DNA of 64,000 nt from Crambe crambe (lineage: Eukaryota > Porifera > Demospongiae > Poecilosclerida > Crambeidae): positions 2,232,001-2,296,000 of the forward strand of contig OZ004595.1 in assembly GCA_963924555.1 (NCBI GenBank), written 5' to 3'. The notes below the pieces were generated by a model that ran no database searches, was not told where the DNA came from, and saw only the letters and a list, made by a program, of their open reading frames with translations. Each line of letters begins with the position of its first letter. The stretch's first letter is position 1. Of the stretch, positions 55,001-64,000 are shown in pieces. The position numbers and the translations under genes are program-made.

Positions 55001-57610
55001 AGCAGCCAGATGGAGTGGTAGTTCATGGAATACATTCTTCATTGTTAAGTAGTCAGCAAAGTCCTCCATCTTAACTAATCTTTTTATGAGGTAATCGTCA
55101 TCATTTCTTAATGCTATGTGCAAAATAGTGTCCTTATTTTGAGCTAATAAATCAAAGTCAGTTAAATTTTTTAGGTAGATTAATGCAGCTGATTTAATAT
55201 AACTGGATCTCTGCAGGAAACTCTCAGTGATAATGGAGCCCAAAGATAGAATTTCATGTATCTTTTTTTCTGTTTTATTTTTTATGTTAACTGAACAATC
55301 CTTAGAACCCAATAACCATGATATCATATCATCCCTCATAGGATGGTGCAAGCATACAAGATGGAGTGGTGTGTTTCCATCTATGTCTTGATGATCAACA
55401 TCACAGTCCCCCAATAACTCCATCACTTCTAGTGAACATCCAAATCTACAGGCTATATGCAGAGGATATTCTTGTCTAGAGTTCATCTTGTTGAGATTAA
55501 AGTGGATGACATGAATCAAAAGTTTCATCAGAGAATAACTACTCTGCCAATTGTATGATGCCACATGTAATATGGTGTCTCCTTCTATAAGACTAGTTGG
55601 TCTAGTGCAAGCAATACCATGTTCAGAGGTGAACTCACATAATAGAGTATACACCACATCACACTTGTCAATTCCATCTATTTGTGTGTATACATCACAT
55701 TGTCCAACCATCATCAAACACAAGCATGCATCAAAGTCACTGTTTCTATATGCTTCTTCAAATAGAGTTCTCATATTTGACTTGCAAGTTACAAGAAACT
55801 TTACTATATCAGTACACAGATATTCTATCTGAAGTGGTGTGTTGCCAGCTTCATCTTGTCCGTTCAAAACACTCACTAATTTTCTATAATAACACTGGCA
55901 AACAAGATGCAGGGGTAATTCCCCTTTGTTATTGGCCACATTAACATCACACTTTCTCTCTTCAACAAGATATCGTATCATGTCAAGTGGTGTATTTCCA
56001 GCTTCATCTCGTCTGTTCACATCAAGCTTACAAGCAAGATGCAGGGGTAATTCCCCTTTGTTATTGGCCACATTAAAATCACACTTTCTCTCTTCAATAA
56101 GATATCGTACTATGTCAATGCTACCATTCTGACATGCTATATGAAGTGGTGTGCTGCCAGCTTCATCTTGTCTGTTAACATCACTTCTTACCAACAACTC
56201 TATCACTTCAAGTGAACATCCTGATCTACAGGCTATATGCAAAGGATATTCTTGCTTAGAATTTGCTATACTTGGACTAAAATCCCACACACGTATCAAA
56301 TGTTTGATCAAAGCACTCTGACGATTGTATGATGCCACATGTAATATGGTGTCTCCTTCTATAAGACTAGTTGGTCTAGTGCAAGCAATACCATGTTCAG
56401 AGGTGAACTTACATAATAGAGTATACACCACATCACACTTGTCAATTCCATCTATTTGTGTGTATACATCACATTGCCCAACCATCATCAAGCACAAGCA
56501 TGTATCAAAGTCATTGTTTCTAAATGCTTCTTCAAATAAAGTTCTCATGTTTGATTCAGAAGTTACAGCATTCAATAAAGTGAGGCCACACTGTTTAGAT
56601 TTGATAGTGTGTTTGCTAGTCCTTAGTGACATAGATGCATATAATGAAGAATGACTTGTGTCAGCTTTTATGCCACATATATTCAAAGCTACTTGATCAA
56701 CAACACACTTTCTCTCTTCCACAAGAAACTTTACTATACCAGTGTCACTATTGCGACATGCTATATGAAGTGGTGTATTGCCAGCTTCATCTTGTCTGTT
56801 CACATCACAACCAACACTCACTAACTGAACTATCTCTTTACCATACATACGCTTACAAGCAAGATGCAGGGGTAATTCCCCTTTGTTATTGGCCACATTA
56901 AAATCACACTTTCTCTCTTCAACAAGATATTGTACTATGTCAGTGCTACCATTCTGACATGCCATATGAAGTGGTGTGTTGCCAGCTTTATCTTGTCTGT
57001 TAACATCACAACCAACACTCACTAACCGAACTATCTCTTTGCCATATCCACGCTTACAAGCAAGATGCAGGGGTAATTCCCCTTTGTTATTGGCCACATT
57101 AAAATCACACTTTCTCTCTTCAACAAGATATTGTACTATGTCAGTGCTACCATTCTGACATGCCATATGAAGTGGTGTGTTGCCAGCTTCATCTTGTCTG
57201 TTCACATCACAACCAACACTCACCATTTTCACCCTATCTAATGAATGCCTAGCACAAGCCACATGCAAAGGTAGTCCATCTCCATACTCGGATATTACAT
57301 CAGTACTCAGACCTACTTCATTAATCAAGTATTCTTGGATTGAGCTAACCTCTTTTTTGGTGTCACGATATCTGTTACGAACCACATGGAGCAGTGCACC
57401 CCGATAGATCCAACTACGACGTTGAGTGTCAGTAATGAGTGTCTTTATGTCGTTAAGAGACCCATAGTAGCACACGAAATGAAGAGCACCAACGGCATAA
57501 GTTGGTATAGATCCTGGTTCAAATCCATTTATTATCCGCAGGACCTTAGGAACATCACGGGCTTGTACAGCTTGCTCATAAGCTTTCTTGAGCTCGATCG
57601 GCTTCGCCAT
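52011..57610 (-). CDS. Gene 5: giant ankyrin / Roc-COR / Death-domain protein (about 1827 aa)
   Basis: Exons are 57610-52514, 52463-52388 and 52321-52011, with GTAAGG and GTGAGC donors. The start is MAKPIELKKAYEQ. The ankyrin region (about 1-1000) is the shortest in uniform doublets but carries an internal duplication of the block around CDVVYTLLC and ACTRPTSLIEGDT. Roc has P-loop GKHGTGKST near residue 1021, DLAGHSEYY and the SFAD motif; COR follows; the Death exon is identical in its last 74 residues to gene 2. The acidic segment after Roc (DADSDDGIDWDDF) is shared with genes 2 and 3 and differs in genes 1 and 4, which splits the family into two groups. A receptor or scaffold role in cell-death signalling is inferred from domain order only. 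Confidence 0.88.
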
Positions 57611-57665
57611 TTTGAAATCACAAGATCACGTGTAACTTATTCAGAGGGCGGGGCTCGCGTACTAT
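57611..57665 (-). promoter_or_regulatory. Putative compact promoter of gene 5
   Basis: A CACGTG E-box (57627-57632) and GGGCGGGG (57646-57653) lie within 45 bp of the start, with the same order and spacing as gene 4 within a few bases. Confidence 0.45.
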
Positions 57666-57867
57666 GTAGTTCTTATTACATTTTGTGTAAATCCAGTCAC
57701 AAATATTAATAGACAATGGAGTCTGAAGCAGTGTTCTTCGGCAGAGAACTGGGCACTGTCCCCTCCTCCAATGAGCCAACATCACATTCTGTGCAGCAGC
57801 AGGTGACATGAGCTGGATACGCGATGATCTGCACACACACACACAAGATTAAATTATTAAGTTCCAG

Positions 57868-59493
<1,626 letters not shown>

Positions 59494-62400
59494 TCAAGAT
59501 CAGATAGAAGGTCCTGATTGAAGTGGGTGTCCTTATTGGTATTCAGGGGTATGTATATTATAATGGAAGATATAATCTAGAGAGTTCATGTTGAGGAGTT
59601 CCATTGTATTCCACAGCACCTCTACAACTTACCAGCTTTCAATCTTTGACCTCTATACCAAAGTTCAAACAATCTCTTCCAAATGCTCACACATTAATTG
59701 ATTTCACCTAGAGGATAAGAAGTGCTCAAAGTAATCTTTCTATACAATGAGACCAACTAAATTATTTTCAGGAACATAGACCTTTTGGAGTCTGAAGATC
59801 TTGAAATTTTTGACCACCTCTCACCCCATGGACCCAATGGTGTAGAATTCCCTCTAGTGGTCTCAATCAAAAATACATCACAGTTCTAGTTGCATTGAAA
59901 AAACCACTAGAATAAAGAATAAATTGGTAAAGGTCTTCAGCAGTTCTAGCATTCTAAGCCTGCTATATGGATACCCTTTACCAACTCAAGTACACAGATA
60001 CATTTCAATACATACCTTGATCACTTACTGGCAGCTGGAACATGGAATCAGAATGAAACTTCAAAGTACTGGAATGTGGAACAGGATTTGGATGATATGG
60101 CACTGCATGAGAGATAACAAACATGAATCACACAGAGATGGTTTGTTGTAAGGATAAACTTACAGCATAAGAATCCATTACATGTCCAATTGATCATTCC
60201 TGTGATGGAACTGAAGTCTCAACTTGAGAGTAGAGCAGTCACACAGTTTGCCAGATGACTGCAATCAGACTGCAGTGAAGAATGACATTTGGTGTGTTGC
60301 TTCACTGAAGTAGATTTATATTGCACATCTTACAATGTCCTCAAGAATGCATCAAGACATCACGAATCTGCTTCACCAAACTGTGGTATCTCCAGGGTCA
60401 CATTTCACTCTTCTTTTAGTTCATAATCCAGATTTGGTTTCCCATGTCTTTCCAGAGGAGACACATCAGGATGGATGACGAGGTGACTGGAATGGGAATC
60501 AGTCAGGGAATGAGAAACAGCTTGTCAGGGAATGGGAATCAGTCAGGAAATGGTATTAGTTGCAGTATGACCTATAGAGGATAGGGAAAGACATTTAAGA
60601 ATTTCAGCCAGGATAAGACTGAAACATCAAGGCCAGACATAAATACTTCACTATACCTACACATACTGTGACCAAATACTTTTAAGAGTACACATTGGAT
60701 ACCCTTTACCAACTCAAGTACACAGATTTACATCAATAATCATGTACCCTGAGCAGTTACTGGATTTCCACACAATGAATGATGAATGTATGGTGGAAAT
60801 GGAACCAGAATTGAGTTCTTGGCATTGGAATGAATGCACACTGATTTGGATTGCAATATGTGGAGAACCAGAGATGGTTTGTTGTAAGGATAAACTTACA
60901 GCATAAGAAGTACTTCATGACCCATTGTCCAATGATCATTCCTGTGGTGGAAATTTGAGAGTATGCATACAATAATACAGCTGACAATCTTCACACTAAT
61001 GATGATGTAATCATAATAAAACATCTTACAATGTCCTCAGATTATTCCAAGACATCATGAAAACTGTTGTTTTTTTTTGCTGGCTGAGGGTTGATCTTAA
61101 CGTAACTCCTTCACTTTATCCTGGTGACTGAAGGGTCTTGTTTTACTCAGCACCACTGTCATGCCACTTTTAGATATAGTTTCCAGGTAGGTGGATGTCA
61201 CATGACTTAATATCACACCATCTCAGGGTCTTCGAGTCATAATTCATATTTTGGTCTCTCCTATGCTTCACGTCCTTCCAGTGATTGCTTCATTTCATAG
61301 AAATGTTTTTTTCCTATGCTTCATTGGTGACTTGTAAATGATGCAGCATGACCTATAAGAGAATACATCAAGGACAGATAAAAATCTACCAATAGTACTT
61401 TAATGAGTAAGTCCCCGTCAATTAATAAGGAGGTGAGGTACCCAAAGCAAGTCATCCTCTCCATTGATGAAAGGTCAGAGTTCACAGACCACGAATACAC
61501 CCACCAATGAATACATGATAAAGTACACAAAAGCAACCACCCACTGTGAATGCACTTAAAGAAACCATGAATGCACACACCTGGTGTCTGTTAGACACAA
61601 CAGTGTATTATGGTAACTGGTCCATTTCATACAGGTAAAAAATATTCAATGTCATGTCCATGGAAAATGCAGCAAAGCTAATTGCAGGTTTTCCCCCAGA
61701 CATCTTAAGGCATAGTGGCCATAGCTAGGTCATTTTGCCCCCTGGTTTACCACACATCCATTGTCATGGCACACTAACTCACCTCCTTCAATCAGTTCAA
61801 AGAGTTTTCCAGGACCACTTGAATGTCTGTGGTCCTACAGGAAACAGTAGTGGGCAAATTAAATAGAAAAACATGACCTACAGGACAAAACACATAACCA
61901 ATTGACCTGTATGTGGTTTAATACAAACATTCAGTGTGGTTTTCCCTTGATATGTACTTATAAGGACATTGTGTACATGAACACACACAGGAAGAATATT
62001 AGCACTGACTCAAACACACACAGCACAGAATTGCAGTGAGTGTGACATTACATGACATACCTGCATTTCTTACATGTCACTGCCAGTGGGACTGACATCA
62101 CATGGACTGGGGTGGACTGGACACACACAGGAGAACACTGCAGTCAATGGCTGTCAAGAACACTTTTCACAGTAACTCCTGACAGAGATCATGTACCATG
62201 AACTTTTAAGTGGTGACGGAGTGTGTTGGTCGAGGAAACAAGCTTGAGGAATGAGAAATCTCTTGGAATATAGCACCCTGAATATTTCTTGTGTGAGGAT
62301 AAACAGCATACCAAAACCAGCATCAACCAGTTAGTCTGTCTGTAAACCTGCAATCTTGACAGTCTATCCGTCTGTCTACCTGCCTGATAGTCCATCAATC

Positions 62401-62502
62401 TGTGACTGTGTACTGTTTGTTCTCTTATATTGTCATTACTATCTATGTAGTTATTTAAATCATAGTAGATATCCAGCAATGAAGGCAATAACTGCTATGC
62501 AT

Positions 62503-62560
62503 AACATTGGAAACCACCATATCATTGGAAACCATGTCCATATCATTGGAAACCACCTCC
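62503..62560. repeat. Three tandem ATCATTGGAAACCA units
   Basis: The motif CATTGGAAACCA occurs three times with short spacers, immediately before the (GA)n tract. Confidence 0.85.
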
Positions 62561-62561
62561 C

Positions 62562-62563
<2 letters not shown>

Positions 62564-62653
<90 letters not shown>
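62564..62653. repeat. (GA)45 microsatellite
   Basis: An uninterrupted purine dinucleotide run of about 90 bases. It creates long artificial open frames on both strands (Arg-Glu and Leu-Ser repeats). Confidence 0.97.
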
Positions 62654-62656
<3 letters not shown>

Positions 62657-62859
62657 CATACTGAAAATAATAGTACTAGGGAAATGCAAGCATCGTGAGG
62701 TGAGTGTGCCATGCTCAGTTAACTTTACCCAAGGTTGTCACAAAAAGAAACTACAATCTATGTATGTTAGAACGTACATATAATTATAGCAGTGTTCCCG
62801 CAGTTCACTCCCTAGTGTGGGGTTTGTTTGCCCAAATTAGTACTCCAGCTACTAAACTA

Positions 62860-62990
62860 GGGAGTGGCAAGCGAAGCTTTAGCCTATGACATCGCCATAT
62901 TGTAAAGGACGGAATGCAAAGCATTGTGGCAAGCAAAGCTTTGGCTGATGACGTCACCATATTGCAAAGGATGGAACCAGAAGAAGATAC
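62860..62990. repeat. Two imperfect copies of a 60-70 bp repeat
   Basis: GTGGCAAGCGAAGCTTTAGCC followed by ATGACATCGCCATATTG is echoed by GTGGCAAGCAAAGCTTTGGC and ATGACGTCACCATATTG. Nearby ACTCCCTAG and CTAGGGAGT form an inverted pair. It may be part of a mobile element that I cannot delimit. Confidence 0.55.
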
Positions 62991-63243
62991 ATACGATATA
63001 TATAGTGCCACTTTCATTCAACCCCCTAGTGGCTCGCTTCACTTGCAATTAATATTGTGTTCTTACCATTGTAACCTACTACTCTAATAAATGCCCACTC
63101 TTTCTACTATTGGTCATTACCATAACAAACTAACACACCAATTGTCTCAAACTCTGCCTCTGCTTCCTATCATTCTTCACATCATTAATTAGCATGCCCA
63201 CTCAAACTACTTTAAGCCTGACTTCAACACTCTCAACTCTTAC

Positions 63244-63876
63244 TTTGGATCTTCTTTGCCATCACTGCATGACCACATTCTTTCAATGCAGCTGCAAGTT
63301 TGTCCCATGAAGCTTCTCCATCGTTATCAGTCCAGTAAGTGATAACATCCATTAACACTCCATCAGCATCATTAGGATGGTTTGTTTCAAAAGTAGAAAC
63401 TTGTCCCGGTGGTATGTTGAGACACACACCCAGTTTTCTAGCTTTGCCGGCAGGAAAATATTCTTCATTTAGGAATCTTATAACTTTGTTGGCTTCCAGG
63501 GGTAGGCTGATTGTATCTGGGAGAGAAAAAAATAAGCGCCATGGTAATTTTCATACGTATTTCTAGTACCACAGGCTGGTTTGTACTCGGCTAATATGGA
63601 TAATGATCCACACCCTCTTGTTGAGAATTGCAAATAGCGTGGAGTGACCCCACTCATAATAGGTGAACTAGCATCAAGGTGACTTAAGTTCCAAGGCTCC
63701 ATGGTAAAGGGTACGCAAAAATAATATTGAGGTGTTCTAACATGCACTGATTCTAATACATGTGATGGTCTTAGCTAATTGTCGTGTCTGGTGGCTCATG
63801 TAGTTACCATACCTTCTTTCTTCCAATTATTAGCACCATCCTTAATAGTGTCATCCCTGCTGTACTTGACACTAGT
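63244..63876 (-). CDS. Gene 6 (partial): death-fold exon related to the extra domains of gene 3
   Basis: The exon 63516-63244 starts after CAG in phase 1. It encodes a death-fold domain (KVIRFLNEEYFPAGKAR, EASWDKLAAAL, MAKKIQ) that aligns with the two extra domains of gene 3. A likely upstream exon, 63876-63813, is open in phase 0, ends in phase 1 before GTATGG and joins it in frame. Downstream, either the GTAAGA donor is used, or translation runs four codons to a TGA at 63233. The cassette and terminal Death exons of gene 3 are missing or decayed here, so this may be a shorter gene or a fragment. Any ankyrin and Roc-COR part would lie beyond the right edge. Confidence 0.55.
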
Positions 63877-64000
63877 CTGGTCAGTAGCATGTTCTAAATA
63901 TCAAAAATTAGTGCATGCATTTTTTCACACAAATTCATGCAGTTGAGAAAAAGAAAAAAGAAAAGAAAAAAAAGCATCAAGTGCACAAATAGCAAGAAAA
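63877..64000. other. Right edge, no feature recognised
   Basis: AT-rich sequence with an A/G-rich tract near 63950-63980. If gene 6 continues, this is intron. Confidence 0.5.

Noticed and set aside
62356-62712. Open frames made of Arg-Glu or Leu-Ser repeats
   Set aside because: They come from the (GA)n microsatellite read on both strands.

Overview
This window is eukaryotic and most likely from a demosponge. That is an inference from the compact 40-60 bp GT-AG introns, the AT-rich intergenic DNA full of microsatellites and small inverted-repeat elements, and a family of very large ankyrin / Roc-COR GTPase / Death-domain proteins of a kind that expands in sponges and other invertebrates. I cannot name the species from sequence alone.

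Layout. One composite unit is repeated head to tail on the minus strand: a METAP2-like relic (methionine aminopeptidase 2), then about 80-280 bp, then an intact giant gene. The giant genes lie at 548-6923 (gene 1), 14207-20003 (gene 2), 25037-35296 (gene 3), 40544-46904 (gene 4) and 52011-57610 (gene 5). The 5' part of a sixth relative, or a fragment of one, runs off the right edge (63244-64000). The genes start 10.7-15.3 kb apart. Genes 1, 2, 4 and 5 share one structure: a 5.1-5.8 kb first exon (ankyrin repeats, Roc GTPase, COR), a short Ser/Thr/Pro linker exon, and a terminal Death-domain exon. All junctions are GT-AG and in frame. Gene 3 differs. Its C-terminus has gained two further death-fold domains, two cassette-like exons and long Ser/Thr/Pro repeat linkers, one carrying a basic cluster. 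Its first exon is split by a 1488 bp Merlin-type DNA transposon with perfect 8 bp target duplications.

The METAP2-like relics (7199-8691, 20281-21849, 35587-37058, 47170-48701, 57868-59471) keep recognisable exons. All are broken. Four share a +1 frameshift in the exon with the metal-ligand His, and four share an 11 bp deletion that removes the catalytic His. In the fourth unit a roughly 340 bp inversion has flipped one exon. The relics therefore look like a passenger that was amplified with the giant genes.

Working model (inference). The cluster encodes cytosolic DAPK-like receptors without a kinase. Ankyrin arrays that turn over rapidly by 201 bp / 603 bp unequal exchange would sense a partner. 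The Roc-COR module would be the switch, and the Death domain would recruit a cell-death or immune adaptor. The rest of the window is simple repeats, minisatellites and several short inverted-repeat elements, some with visible empty sites in sister units. No RNA genes, CRISPR arrays or bacterial signals were seen.
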